A DNA stretch of 64,000 bases from Schlegelella_A sp035995885 (GCA_035995885.1 DASYKC010000085.1:14086-78085), one strand, 5' to 3'. Positions 17,806 to 27,411 are shown, counted from the first letter of the stretch. Numbers and translations are program-made. Notes: generated by a model from the letters alone, not told the origin.

Positions 17806-18578
17806 GCGATGCCGACTGCATCCTCGAGACGCACGATCTCACCAAGGAGTTCAAGGGCTTCGTCGCCGTCGACAAGGTCAACCTGCGCGTCCGGCGCGGC
17901 TCGATCCACGCGCTGATCGGCCCGAACGGCGCCGGCAAGACGACGTGCTTCAACCTGCTCACCAAGTTTTTGACGCCGACCTCGGGGCGGATCGTCTTCG
18001 CCGGCGACGACATCACGAGCGAGAAGCCGGCGGCGATCGCGCGCCGCGGCGTCGTCCGCTCGTTCCAGATCTCGGCCGTGTTCGGCCACCTCTCGGTGCT
18101 CGAGAACGTCCGCGTCGCGCTGCAGCGAAAGCTCGGCACGTCGTTCCACTTCTGGCGCCCCGAGTCGTCGCTGCACAAGCTCGACGCGCAGGCGCTCGCC
18201 TTGCTCGAGCAGGTCGACCTCGGCGCCTACTCGGCGCTTCCGGCGGTCGAGCTCAGCTATGGACGCAAGCGCGCGCTCGAGATCGCGACGACGCTGGCGA
18301 TGGAGCCGACGCTGATGCTGCTCGACGAGCCGACGCAGGGCATGGGCCTCGAGGACGTCGACCGGATCCGCGCCCTGATCAAGAAGGTCGCCGCCAGCCG
18401 CACCGTGCTGATGGTCGAGCACAACATGAGCGTCGTCGCGTCGATCGCCGACACCATCACCGTCCTCGCGCGCGGCGCGACCCTCGCCGAAGGCCCGTAC
18501 GCCGAGGTGGCGAAGAACCCGGCCGTGATCGAGGCCTACATGGGCACGGCGCAGGCCGAATTGGCCGGCGCGCACTGA
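17802..18578 (+). CDS. livG: HAAT-type ABC transporter ATPase LivG
   Basis: A 258-residue ATPase: Walker A GPNGAGKTT, an FQISAVFGHLSVLENV Q-loop region typical of LivG, signature LSYGRKRAL (Tyr for the second Ser/Gly), Walker B LMLLDEP, and switch VEHNMSVV. The GTG start overlaps the regulator's stop (GTGA). The order here is regulator, livG, livF, binding protein, livH, livM, which differs from the classical livKHMGF order. Confidence 0.93.
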   Translation: MSDADCILETHDLTKEFKGFVAVDKVNLRVRRGSIHALIGPNGAGKTTCFNLLTKFLTPTSGRIVFAGDDITSEKPAAIARRGVVRSFQISAVFGHLSVLENVRVALQRKLGTSFHFWRPESSLHKLDAQALALLEQVDLGAYSALPAVELSYGRKRALEIATTLAMEPTLMLLDEPTQGMGLEDVDRIRALIKKVAASRTVLMVEHNMSVVASIADTITVLARGATLAEGPYAEVAKNPAVIEAYMGTAQAELAGAH

Positions 18579-18579
18579 C

Positions 18580-19281
18580 ATGCCGCGCTTCCTCGAAGTG
18601 AGCAAGCTGCACGGCTGGTACGGCGAGTCGCACGTGCTGCACGGCGTCGACTTCCACGTCGACGAGGGCGAGGTCGTGACGCTGCTTGGCCGCAACGGCG
18701 CCGGCCGGACCAGCACGCTGCGCGCGATCATGGGCCTGATCGGCGCGCGCAAGGGCTCGATCAAGGTCAAGGACACCGAGACCGCGCACCTCGCGACGCA
18801 TCGCATCGCCCGCCTCGGCATCGGCTATTGCCCGGAGGAGCGCGGCATCTTCTCGAGCCTGTCGGCCGAGGAAAACCTGATGCTGCCGCCGACGCTCGGC
18901 GCCGGCGGCATGAGCGTCGAGCAGATCTACGCGATGTTCCCGAACCTGCGCGAGCGCGCCGCGAGCCAGGGAACGCGCCTGTCGGGCGGCGAGCAGCAGA
19001 TGCTCGCCGTCGCCCGCATCCTGCGCACCGGCGCGCGCCTGCTCCTGCTCGACGAGATCTCGGAGGGCCTGGCGCCGGTGATCGTGCAAAAGCTCGGCGA
19101 GGTCGTCAAATCCCTGCGCGAGCAGGGCTACACGATCGTCATGGTCGAGCAGAACTTCCGCTTCGCGGCGCCGCTCGCCGATCGCTTCCTGGTCATGGAG
19201 CATGGCCAGGTCATCCAGCAGTTCACCCAGGCCGAGCTGCCGGCGCGCATGGCGCGCCTGCACGAGTACCTGGGCGTCTGA
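18580..19281 (+). CDS. livF: HAAT-type ABC transporter ATPase LivF, Walker A Lys replaced by Arg
   Basis: A 233-residue LivF ATPase. Walker A reads GRNGAGRTST, with Arg where the phosphate-binding Lys normally sits (about residue 43). The other elements are intact: signature LSGGEQQML, Walker B LLLLDEISEGLAP, and switch MVEQNFRF. The gene has no frameshift and normal codon use, so it is probably functional. Arg at this position may be a subfamily trait. It lies one base after livG. Confidence 0.92.
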   Translation: MPRFLEVSKLHGWYGESHVLHGVDFHVDEGEVVTLLGRNGAGRTSTLRAIMGLIGARKGSIKVKDTETAHLATHRIARLGIGYCPEERGIFSSLSAEENLMLPPTLGAGGMSVEQIYAMFPNLRERAASQGTRLSGGEQQMLAVARILRTGARLLLLDEISEGLAPVIVQKLGEVVKSLREQGYTIVMVEQNFRFAAPLADRFLVMEHGQVIQQFTQAELPARMARLHEYLGV

Positions 19282-19319
19282 CGCCTTCGCTTCACACTCT
19301 TTCTGCCAATGGAGACACC

Positions 19320-20528
19320 ATGAAACTCAAGAAGCTCGTTCCCGCCTGCACGCTCGCCCTCGCGACGATGTTCGCCGCCTCTGCGCAGGCGCAGATTTCC
19401 GGCGACACGGTCAAGATCGGCTTCATCACCGACCTCTCGGGCCTCTACGCCGACATCGACGGCCCGGCCGGCGCGGAAGCCATCAAGATGGCGATCGCCG
19501 ACATGGGCGGCGCGGTCGCCGGCAAGAAGATCGAGGTCCTCGTCGCCGACCACCAGAACAAGCCCGACGTCGCCGCCGCCAAGGCGCGCGAGTGGTTCGA
19601 CACGCAAGGCGTCGACATGCTGATCGGCGGCACCAACTCCGGCACCGGCCTGGCGATGGCCAAGGTCGCGCAGGAGAAGAAGAAGCTCTTCATCTCGGTC
19701 GGCGCCGCGACTTCGGCGCTCACCAACGAGCAGTGTTCGCCGTACACGGTGCACTACGCCTACGACACGACTGCGCTCGCCAAGGGAACCGGCAACGCGG
19801 TCGTCAAGGCGGGCGGCAAGAGCTGGTACTTCCTGACCGCCGACTACGCCTTCGGCACCCAGCTGCAGAACGACGCGACGACGGTCGTCAAGGCGGCCGG
19901 CGGCACGGTCGTCGGCTCGGTCCGGGCGCCTCTCAACGCGAGCGATTTCTCGTCGTTCCTGCTCCAGGCGCAGCAGAGCAAGGCGCAGATCCTCGGCCTG
20001 GCCAACGCCGGCGGCGACACGATCAACTCGGTCAAGGCGGCCAACGAATTCGGCATCACCAAGACGATGAAACTCGCCGGCCTGCTGATGTTCATCAACG
20101 ACGTCCACTCGCTCGGCCTGAAGGCGACCCAGGGCATGTACCTGACCGACAGCTGGTACTGGAACCGCGACGCCGACTCGCGCGCCTGGAGCCGCAAGTT
20201 CTTCGAGAAGTTCAAGCGCATGCCGTCGTCCCTTCAGGCGGCGGACTACTCGGCGGCGCTGCAGTACCTGACCGCCGTCAAGACGACCGGCAGCGACGAC
20301 CCCGACAAGGTCCTGGCGCAGATGAAGAAGATCAAGATCAACGACATCTACGTCAAGGGCGGCTGGATCCGCGACGACGGCAGCATGATCCACGACATGT
20401 ACCTGATGCAGGTCAAGTCGCCGGACAAGTCGACCGAGCCCTGGGACTACTACAACATCGCCGAGACTTTCAAGGGCGAGACGGCCTGGACGACCAAGGC
20501 CGAGACGAAGTGCGCGACCTGGAAGTAA
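19320..20528 (+). CDS. HAAT-type ABC transporter periplasmic binding protein
   Basis: A 402-residue protein with a clear signal peptide (MKLKKLVPACTLALATM, cleavage after AQA near residue 25) and a type-1 periplasmic-binding (Leu/Ile/Val) fold: VKIGFITDLSGLYADIDGP, LIGGTNSGTGLAMAKVAQEK and FLTADYAFGTQLQND. A GGAGA ribosome-binding site precedes the ATG. Family members bind amino acids, amides or aromatic acids, and the ligand is not predictable by eye. Confidence 0.92.
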   Translation: MKLKKLVPACTLALATMFAASAQAQISGDTVKIGFITDLSGLYADIDGPAGAEAIKMAIADMGGAVAGKKIEVLVADHQNKPDVAAAKAREWFDTQGVDMLIGGTNSGTGLAMAKVAQEKKKLFISVGAATSALTNEQCSPYTVHYAYDTTALAKGTGNAVVKAGGKSWYFLTADYAFGTQLQNDATTVVKAAGGTVVGSVRAPLNASDFSSFLLQAQQSKAQILGLANAGGDTINSVKAANEFGITKTMKLAGLLMFINDVHSLGLKATQGMYLTDSWYWNRDADSRAWSRKFFEKFKRMPSSLQAADYSAALQYLTAVKTTGSDDPDKVLAQMKKIKINDIYVKGGWIRDDGSMIHDMYLMQVKSPDKSTEPWDYYNIAETFKGETAWTTKAETKCATWK

Positions 20529-20565
20529 GAGAAACGCACGGGCCAGGACGAGCGGAGCAAGGACG

Positions 20566-21429
20566 ATGCAGGTCTTCCTGAGCCAGCTCACGCTCGGTCT
20601 CGTCAACGGCTCGTTCTACGCGATGCTGAGCCTCGGGCTGGCGGTCATCTTCGGCCTGCTCGGCATCGTCAACTTCGCGCACGGCGCGCTCTACATGCTG
20701 GGCGCGTACGTCGCCTGGATCGGCATGGACCGGCTCGGCATGAACTACTGGGCCGCGCTGGTGGTCGCGCCGATCGTCATCGGCGCGCTCGGCGTCGCCA
20801 TCGAGCGGCTGTTCCTGCGCCATCTCTACAAGATCGATCCGATCTACGGGCTCCTCCTGACCTTCGGCCTGGCGCTGATCGCCGAAGGGATCCTGCGCTA
20901 CTTCTTCGGCGTCTCGGGCCAGTCGTACGAGAAGCCCGAGCTGCTCGCCGGCTCGATCGATCTCGGCTTCATGGTCCTGCCGATCTACCGCGCCTGGGTC
21001 GTCGTCGCCTCGCTGACGGTCTGCCTCGGCACCTGGTTCCTGATCGAGCGGACGAGCCTCGGCGCGACCCTGCGCGCCGGCACCGAGAACCCGGCGCTGG
21101 TCCAGGCCTTCGGCATCAACGTGCCGCTGATGGTGACGCTCACGTATGCCGGAGGCGCCGCCCTGGCGGCGCTGGCCGGCGTGCTGGCCGCGCCGGTGAT
21201 CCAGGTGACGCCGCTGATGGGGTCGAGCCTCATCATCGTCGTCTTCGCCGTCGTCGTCATCGGCGGCATGGGCTCGATCCTCGGCTCGATCCTGACCGGC
21301 CTCGCGCTCGGCCTGGTCGAGGGCCTGACCAAGGTCTTCTATCCCGAGGCCTCGAGCATCGTCGTCTTCGTCATCATGGCGATCGTCCTGATGGTCCGGC
21401 CGGCGGGCCTGTTCGGCAAGGAGGCGTGA
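20566..21429 (+). CDS. livH: HAAT-type ABC transporter permease LivH
   Basis: A 287-residue inner-membrane permease with about eight hydrophobic helices and the LivH pattern: NGSFYAMLSLGLAVIFGLLG, NFAHGALYMLGAY, the coupling-helix region LRAGTENPALVQAFGIN, and a C-terminal GGMGSILGSILTGLALGLVEG. A GGAGCAAGG ribosome-binding site precedes it. It overlaps livM at TGATG. Confidence 0.93.
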   Translation: MQVFLSQLTLGLVNGSFYAMLSLGLAVIFGLLGIVNFAHGALYMLGAYVAWIGMDRLGMNYWAALVVAPIVIGALGVAIERLFLRHLYKIDPIYGLLLTFGLALIAEGILRYFFGVSGQSYEKPELLAGSIDLGFMVLPIYRAWVVVASLTVCLGTWFLIERTSLGATLRAGTENPALVQAFGINVPLMVTLTYAGGAALAALAGVLAAPVIQVTPLMGSSLIIVVFAVVVIGGMGSILGSILTGLALGLVEGLTKVFYPEASSIVVFVIMAIVLMVRPAGLFGKEA

Positions 21430-22463
21430 TGAGCGAAGCAGACGCCATCGCCGCGGCGCCGCTCGCCACCGCCGCGCCGGACACGGCGCGGCTCGCCCAC
21501 CTCGGCCTGGTCGCAGGCCTCCTCGTGCTGGTCGCGGCGCCGTTCATCGGCCTCTATCCGGTGTTCGTGATGACCGCGCTCTGCTACGCGATCTTCGCCT
21601 GCGCCTTCAACCTGCTGCTCGGCTACACGGGCCTGCTCTCGTTCGGCCACGCGGCGTACTTCGCGACCGCCGCCTACACGACCGGCTGGCTGGTCCGCTC
21701 CGAAGGCTGGCCGCCCGAGCTCGGCGTCGTCGCCGGCGTCGCCGTCGCGGCGGCGCTCGGCCTGGTCGTCGGCTTCATCGCGATCCGCCGCCAGGGCATC
21801 TACTTCGCGATGACGACGCTCGCGCTCGCCGAGATGACCTACTTCGTCTTCCTGCAGTGGCGCTCGGTCACCGGCGGCGAGGACGGCCTGCAGGGCGTGC
21901 CGCGCGGCAAGCTGCTCGGCATGCTGCCGCTCGCCGGCGCGCCGCACGAGAAGCTCCTCGGCGTGATCCCGGTGCCCGATGACGTCGTCATGTACTTCGT
22001 CGTCCTTGCCGTGTTCATCGCCGTGTTCCTGGCCATCCGCCGCATCGTCCATTCGCCCTACGGCCAGGTGCTCAAGGCGATCCGCGAGAACGAGCCGCGC
22101 GCGATCTCGCTCGGTTACGACGTCGACCGCTACAAGCTGCTCGCCTTCGTCCTCTCGACTGCGCTCGCCGGCCTCGGCGGCGCGCTCAAGACGCTGGTGC
22201 TCGGCTTCGCGACGCTGTCGGACGCGCACTGGTCGCTCTCCGGCGAGGTCGTCCTGATGACGCTGCTCGGCGGCATGGGCACCTTCGCCGGGCCGGTCCT
22301 CGGCGCGTTCACGATCATCGGCCTGCAGAACCTGCTCTCCGACCGCGTCGGCGAGTGGGTCACCGTCATCATCGGCGCGATCTTCGTCGTCTGCGTCGTC
22401 GCCTTCCGGCGCGGCTTCGTCGGCGAGCTGCTCGCATGGCAGCAGCGCCGCAGGAGACAATGA
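21429..22463 (+). CDS. livM: HAAT-type ABC transporter permease LivM
   Basis: A 344-residue permease with the LivM pattern: LGYTGLLSFGHAAYFATAAY, IRRQGIYFAMTTLALAEM, KAIRENEPRAISLGYDVDRY, and the C-terminal LGGMGTFAGPVLGAF. The ATG overlaps the livH stop by one base; a GTG three bases earlier is possible. It completes the second importer. Unlike the livM at 39680, it is uninterrupted and offers an internal reference for that gene. Confidence 0.93.
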   Translation: MSEADAIAAAPLATAAPDTARLAHLGLVAGLLVLVAAPFIGLYPVFVMTALCYAIFACAFNLLLGYTGLLSFGHAAYFATAAYTTGWLVRSEGWPPELGVVAGVAVAAALGLVVGFIAIRRQGIYFAMTTLALAEMTYFVFLQWRSVTGGEDGLQGVPRGKLLGMLPLAGAPHEKLLGVIPVPDDVVMYFVVLAVFIAVFLAIRRIVHSPYGQVLKAIRENEPRAISLGYDVDRYKLLAFVLSTALAGLGGALKTLVLGFATLSDAHWSLSGEVVLMTLLGGMGTFAGPVLGAFTIIGLQNLLSDRVGEWVTVIIGAIFVVCVVAFRRGFVGELLAWQQRRRRQ

Positions 22464-22521
22464 CCGGCGCTTCGCGTCGCCTTGACGTAGCCTCGCGGAA
22501 GCCCATTCAGGAGTCGTCGAC

Positions 22522-22926
22522 ATGACCGCCAAGCGCCTGACCAAGGAAGACATCCGCACCACGACCGGCATCCTCAATCCGGTCGGCCACGTCATCCTCG
22601 CCTTCCAGGACGACGCCGAGACCGCCGAGGCCGTCGCCGCGCTGCGCGCCGCCGGCAGCGCCGAGGAGGACATCCTCGTCTACCGCGCCGAAGAGGCGAC
22701 GCCCCGCCTGCGCGAGCGCGTCCGGACGGCGAGCGAGGCCGCCGGCTTCGGCTACGAGATCACCTTGATGCGCCGCTACCTGGCGTTGGCCGAGCAGGGC
22801 TCCGGCTGGCTGATCGTCTACGCGCCCGACGCTGCCGCGGTGCAGCGAATCGTCGAGGTCGCCAAGCGGTTCCACGCCTTGTGCGCGGTGCGCTACCACC
22901 GGCTCGCCAACGAAGACCTGATCTGA
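22522..22926 (+). CDS. Hypothetical protein, 134 residues
   Basis: A soluble protein of unknown function. It begins with a polar segment (KRLTKEDIRTTTGIL), then an alternating strand-helix pattern (GHVILAFQDDAETAEAVAAL, then EEDILVYRAEEA and GWLIVYAPDAAAVQRIVEVA). This loosely recalls the small alpha-beta domain of YflT/general-stress-type proteins. An AGGAG ribosome-binding site lies 9 bases before the ATG, with a -10-like TAGCCT upstream. It faces the convergent hydrolase gene. Confidence 0.6.
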   Translation: MTAKRLTKEDIRTTTGILNPVGHVILAFQDDAETAEAVAALRAAGSAEEDILVYRAEEATPRLRERVRTASEAAGFGYEITLMRRYLALAEQGSGWLIVYAPDAAAVQRIVEVAKRFHALCAVRYHRLANEDLI

Positions 22927-22951
22927 ACCGGGCGCGTCCGCTTCGGCGATG

Positions 22952-23959
22952 TCAAGGCGTCAGGCGGAAGCGCTCGATCAGCAGCGCCTTGACGGCGGCC
23001 TTGGTCGCGGCATCGGCGGCGACGTCGTAGCCCGCGATCAGGCCCTTGCCGATGCAGCGGTCCTGGTCGTCGAGCTCGCGGCCGGTGTCGACGTTGACGA
23101 TCTTGCCGCCGGGCGCTTCCTCGAGGTTGCAGCGCGCCGCAGTCAGCACGTCGGGGACGCGGATCAGGGTCGGACTGGCGACGGCGTCGAAGGCATGGTG
23201 CGCGCCGGCGAAGGTCGTGACGGCGGCGTCCTGGCCGGCGCGGCGCAGGCGATCGACGAGGCGAACGCAGGCATCGGCCGCGGTGAGCACGTCGGCCTCG
23301 CCGATGAAGATGCGCTGCGGTCCCGGCTCCGACCGGGTGTCGCCGAGCAGGCGCAGGTTGCAGTCGGGGTAGAGGGCGATGTAGGCGGCGAAGCCGACGC
23401 CGGCCTGGCCGAAGCCCGAGGCGAAGCGGGTTTGCGCGGCGACCAGCGCGGTCCGCCCGCCCGACGAGAAGCCCATGACGGCGATCCGCTCGGCATCGAT
23501 GCGCGGATGCCGGGCGAGGAACGCCAGCGCCCGTTCGGCGTCGACGACGCGCGCCAAGCTCGCGATCGACGGCGGCATCGTCGCGAAGCTGGCGCCGGCG
23601 GCGACCGCGCCGCGGCCGCTGAAGCTGTCGAGCGTGAAGACGGCGATGCCGATGGCGTTGAGCTCGTCGCTCCACGCCACCTGGTTCGAGACGGCGCCGG
23701 CGTCGCCGTGCAGCATGACGACCGCCGGCATGCGCGCGGCGGCGGCGAAGGGCAGGCGCAGCTCGCCGGCGATCGTCGCGGCGGCGGCGCCGTCCTGCGT
23801 GCCGGCGAGCACCTGCTCCTGGGTCAAGGTCAGCGTCGGCAGCGCGTGCACCTCGACGCGAAAGGTCGGCGCGACGGCGTGCGCGTTCGACGCCGCGACG
23901 GTCATTGCGACGACGAAGAGCCCGAGACGCGAAAGCGCGCGCGGGCCGCGCGCCGTCAC
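22952..23959 (-). CDS. Secreted dienelactone hydrolase-like alpha/beta hydrolase
   Basis: A 335-residue alpha/beta hydrolase with an N-terminal signal sequence (LGLFVVAMTVAASNAHA). The nucleophile Ser is in GFSSGGR, the likely acid is the Asp in IGEADVLTAA, and the His is in AGAHHAFDA. A C-terminal region rich in Asp/Cys (RCNLEEAP, DDQDRCIGKG) may contain a disulfide. Its start overlaps the ruvB stop by four bases, so it is transcribed after ruvB. There is no obvious functional link to ruvB. Confidence 0.8.
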   Translation of the reverse strand: MTARGPRALSRLGLFVVAMTVAASNAHAVAPTFRVEVHALPTLTLTQEQVLAGTQDGAAAATIAGELRLPFAAAARMPAVVMLHGDAGAVSNQVAWSDELNAIGIAVFTLDSFSGRGAVAAGASFATMPPSIASLARVVDAERALAFLARHPRIDAERIAVMGFSSGGRTALVAAQTRFASGFGQAGVGFAAYIALYPDCNLRLLGDTRSEPGPQRIFIGEADVLTAADACVRLVDRLRRAGQDAAVTTFAGAHHAFDAVASPTLIRVPDVLTAARCNLEEAPGGKIVNVDTGRELDDQDRCIGKGLIAGYDVAADAATKAAVKALLIERFRLTP

Positions 23960-25047
23960 GGCGCGGCTTCGCCGAACAGGCCGCCCGTGCTCTTCGGCGG
24001 CGCGACGCCGAGGTGGCGATAGGCGGCGAGGGTCGCGACCCGGCCGCGCGGCGTTCGCTGCAGGAAGCCCTGCTGGATCAGGAACGGCTCGATCACGTCC
24101 TCGATCGTGTCGCGCTCCTCGCCGATCGCCGCGGCGACGTTGTCGAGGCCGACCGGGCCGCCGTCGAAGCGGTGCACCACGGCCTCGAGGAGCTTCCTGT
24201 CCATCACGTCGAGGCCGAACAGGTCGACGTCGAGCATCGCCAGCGCCTTGTCGGCGAGCGGCTTGGTGATCGTGCCGTCGCCCTTCATGTCGGCGAAGTC
24301 GCGGACGCGCCGCAGCAGCCGGTTGGCGACGCGCGGCGTGCCGCGCGAGCGGCGCGCGATCTCGAAGCCGCCTTCGCCGTCGAGCGGCACGTCGAGCAGG
24401 CCGGCCGAGCGGCGCACGATCTGCGCCAGCTCCTCGGCGCTGTAGAACTCGAGCCGGGCGACGATGCCGAAGCGATCGCGCAGCGGGTTGGTGAGCATGC
24501 CGGCGCGCGTCGTCGCGCCGATCAGCGTGAACGGCTGCAGCTCGAGCTTGATCGAGCGCGCCGCCGGGCCGTCGCCGATCATGATGTCGATCTGGTAGTC
24601 CTCGAGCGCCGGATAGAGGATCTCCTCGACGACCGGCGAGAGGCGATGGATCTCGTCGATGAAGAGGACGTCGTTCTTCTCGAGGTTGGTGAGGATCGCG
24701 GCGAGGTCCTTGGGCTTTTCGAGCACCGGCCCCGAGGTCTGGCGCAGGTTGACGCCGAGCTCGGCGGCGATGATGTGCGAGAGCGTCGTCTTGCCGAGGC
24801 CGGGCGGGCCGAACAGGAGGACGTGGTCCATCGCCTCGCCGCGCATCTTGGCGGCGCCGATGAAGATCTCGAGCTGCTCGCGCGCCTTCGCCTGGCCGAC
24901 GTACTCGGCGAGCCCCTTCGGCCGGAGCGCGCGCTCGATCGCCTCCTCGTTCGGCGAGCCCGGAACGCCGCTGACGACGCGGACCGCGGTGCCGGCGCCG
25001 CGCGACGCCGCCGGGCCGGGCGCGAACTCGTCGGTCTGGATGCTCAT
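23956..25047 (-). CDS. ruvB: Holliday junction branch migration helicase RuvB
   Basis: A 363-residue AAA+ motor that drives branch migration with RuvA. Walker A is GPPGLGKTT, Walker B/DEIH is VLFIDEIHRLSP, sensor 1 is in GATTRAGMLTNPLRDRFG, the arginine finger region is present, and the C-terminal winged helix follows (EDVIEPFLIQQGFLQRTPRGR). The start was set at the ATG at 25047 because GATAAT lies exactly six bases upstream of it, as at other leaderless-looking genes here. ruvA is not adjacent: a copper-chaperone gene lies between them on the other strand. Confidence 0.96.
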   Translation of the reverse strand: MSIQTDEFAPGPAASRGAGTAVRVVSGVPGSPNEEAIERALRPKGLAEYVGQAKAREQLEIFIGAAKMRGEAMDHVLLFGPPGLGKTTLSHIIAAELGVNLRQTSGPVLEKPKDLAAILTNLEKNDVLFIDEIHRLSPVVEEILYPALEDYQIDIMIGDGPAARSIKLELQPFTLIGATTRAGMLTNPLRDRFGIVARLEFYSAEELAQIVRRSAGLLDVPLDGEGGFEIARRSRGTPRVANRLLRRVRDFADMKGDGTITKPLADKALAMLDVDLFGLDVMDRKLLEAVVHRFDGGPVGLDNVAAAIGEERDTIEDVIEPFLIQQGFLQRTPRGRVATLAAYRHLGVAPPKSTGGLFGEAAP

Positions 25048-25053
25048 CGGCGC

Positions 25054-25059
25054 ATTATC
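25054..25059 (-). promoter_or_regulatory. -10 element of ruvB (leaderless-type spacing)
   Basis: GATAAT on the minus strand, followed by six bases and then the ruvB ATG. RNA synthesis would be expected to start at or next to the A of the ATG. No Shine-Dalgarno sequence precedes the ATG. Confidence 0.55.
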
Positions 25060-25097
25060 GAACGCGACGCGACGCGACGCGAACGCGCCGCTGCCGC

Positions 25098-25103
25098 GAC
25101 AAT
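25098..25103 (+). promoter_or_regulatory. -10-like element upstream of the PCu(A)C gene
   Basis: GACAAT, then six bases, then GTG at 25110, which is in frame with the chaperone gene. Either the protein has a 40-residue N-terminal extension from a leaderless GTG, or the mRNA carries a ~120-base leader to the ATG at 25230. Confidence 0.4.
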
Positions 25104-25229
25104 CGGCCGGTGCATCGCCATCGGCGGTCGAGATCCCGACGACGCTCGAGAGCGTCGCCGGCACGATCCAGAACGCCGAGCTGCGCTTCGACGTCCCGGT
25201 CGGACCGACTCGATCATCCGGAAATCTCC

Positions 25230-25727
25230 ATGACATCGTCCCTTGCCTTCTTCCCTCGACTCCGCCGCGCCGGGCTCGGCGTCGCGCTCTGCGCGTTCGC
25301 GCTGACCGCCGCCGCGCACGGCGCGAAGGCCGGCGACATCACCATCGGCCATGTCTACGCGACGCCCTCGATTCCCGGCACGACGAACGGCGCCGCCTAC
25401 CTCGCGTCGATCGAGAACAAGGGCGCGGTGGCCGACCGGCTCGTCGGCGCGAGCACGCCGGCCGCGGCGCGCGTCGAGCTGCACTCGATGGCGGTCGACG
25501 CGCAAGGCGTCATGCGGATGCGCGAGATCGACGCCATCGACCTGGCGCCGAAGGCCAAGGTGCAGATGAAGCCCGGCGCGGCCCTGCACCTGATGCTGGT
25601 CGGCCTCAAGGAGCCGCTCAAGGAGGACGCGAGCTTTCCCATGACGCTGCGCTTCGAGCGCGCCGGCACGGTCGAGGTCAAGGTCATCGTCGGTCCGGCG
25701 AAGCCAGGGGAAGGTCACGCGCACTGA
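25230..25727 (+). CDS. PCu(A)C family periplasmic copper chaperone
   Basis: A 165-residue exported protein: a signal sequence at residues ~10-35 (LGVALCAFALTAAAHGAKA) and the PCu(A)C copper-binding pattern, HSMAVDAQGVMRM (His/Met pair and following Met) and, about 20 residues later, LHLMLVGL. A His-rich C terminus (GEGHAH) may add metal binding. The family delivers Cu(I) to cytochrome oxidase. ATG 25230 was chosen for the clean signal peptide. An in-frame GTG at 25110 is an alternative. It lies between ruvA and ruvB but on the opposite strand. Confidence 0.87.
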   Translation: MTSSLAFFPRLRRAGLGVALCAFALTAAAHGAKAGDITIGHVYATPSIPGTTNGAAYLASIENKGAVADRLVGASTPAAARVELHSMAVDAQGVMRMREIDAIDLAPKAKVQMKPGAALHLMLVGLKEPLKEDASFPMTLRFERAGTVEVKVIVGPAKPGEGHAH

Positions 25728-25763
25728 GGGCGCGGTGGAGATCCTTCGCTGCGCTCAGGATCA

Positions 25764-25783
25764 CGAAGCGCCTCGGCGCTTCG
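25764..25783. terminator. Hairpin between convergent PCu(A)C gene and ruvA
   Basis: A perfect 8-base-pair stem, CGAAGCGC/GCGCTTCG, with a CTCG tetraloop, directly abutting the ruvA stop codon and preceded by another inverted repeat (GATCCT...AGGATC, 25740-25762). No T-run follows, so termination strength is uncertain. The upstream part resembles the dispersed repeat seen at 27886-27950. Confidence 0.45.
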
Positions 25784-26356
25784 TCACTTCGCGAGTGCGC
25801 GCAGGGCCAGCTTGATGCCGGCCGCGACCTCGACGTCGGGCGGCAGCGTCTTCAGCGTCGCGCTCGCCTCACGGTCGCTGTAGCCGAGCGCCACCAGCGC
25901 CTGCAGGATGTCGGCCTGCGCGCTCGAGGTCACGCTCGCCGGCGCGGCGACCGCGTCGCCGAGCTTGCCCTTGAGCTCGAGCAGCAGCCGCTCGGCGGTC
26001 TTCTTGCCGATCCCCGGCACCTTGATCAGGCGCCCGCTCTCCTGCAGCGACACCGCGCGCGCCAGCTCGTCGACCGAGAGCCCGGACAGGATCGACAGCG
26101 CCGTGCGCGGGCCGACGCCCGAGATCTTGACGAGGAGGCGAAAGGTCGCGCGCTCCTCGTGGCTGAGGAAGCCGAACAGCACCTGCGCGTCTTCGCGGAC
26201 GACGAAATGGGTGAGCAGCGTGACGCGCTCGCCGAGGGCCGGCAGGTTGTAGAAGCTCGACATCGGCACGTCGACTTCGTAGCCGACGCCGCCGACGTCG
26301 ACGAGCACCTGCGGCGGCGTCTTGGCGGCGAGCGTTCCGGTCAGTCGTCCGATCAT
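25784..26356 (-). CDS. ruvA: Holliday junction DNA helicase subunit RuvA
   Basis: A 190-residue RuvA with the OB-fold start MIGRLTGTL, two helix-hairpin-helix motifs (SGVGPRTALSIL and PGIGKKTAERLLLELKG) and the C-terminal domain III (ILQALVALGYSDREA) that contacts RuvB. It forms tetramers on Holliday junctions. GATAAT on the minus strand ends eight bases before the ATG, suggesting an almost leaderless mRNA. ruvC is not in the window. Confidence 0.95.
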   Translation of the reverse strand: MIGRLTGTLAAKTPPQVLVDVGGVGYEVDVPMSSFYNLPALGERVTLLTHFVVREDAQVLFGFLSHEERATFRLLVKISGVGPRTALSILSGLSVDELARAVSLQESGRLIKVPGIGKKTAERLLLELKGKLGDAVAAPASVTSSAQADILQALVALGYSDREASATLKTLPPDVEVAAGIKLALRALAK

Positions 26357-26364
26357 GGGGCGCG

Positions 26365-26370
26365 ATTATC
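26365..26370 (-). promoter_or_regulatory. -10 element of ruvA
   Basis: GATAAT on the minus strand, eight bases from the ruvA ATG. It lies back to back with GACAAT (26398-26403) for phoH on the plus strand. Confidence 0.5.
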
Positions 26371-26397
26371 GCGGCGCCCCGCTTGCCACCTTGCGGC

Positions 26398-26403
26398 GAC
26401 AAT
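26398..26403 (+). promoter_or_regulatory. -10-like element of the phoH-ybeY operon
   Basis: GACAAT followed by six bases and then ACG (26410), which is in frame with phoH seven codons before the GTG I annotated. The distance is the same as at leaderless genes elsewhere in the window. Confidence 0.4.
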
Positions 26404-26430
26404 CCGGTCACGCCGACCGCACCGCCGCTC

Positions 26431-27382
<952 letters not shown>

Positions 27383-27411
<29 letters not shown>

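Noticed and set aside
16942..22463. Assigning the second importer to branched-chain amino acids specifically
   Set aside because: HAAT importers carry amino acids, amides, urea or aromatic acids. The IclR neighbour even favours organic acids, and no ligand motif can be read by eye.
25048..25236. 63-residue N-terminal extension of RuvB
   Set aside because: The extension overlaps the upstream promoter region and has no family match. The normal RuvB N-terminus begins at the ATG at 25047, preceded by GATAAT at leaderless spacing.
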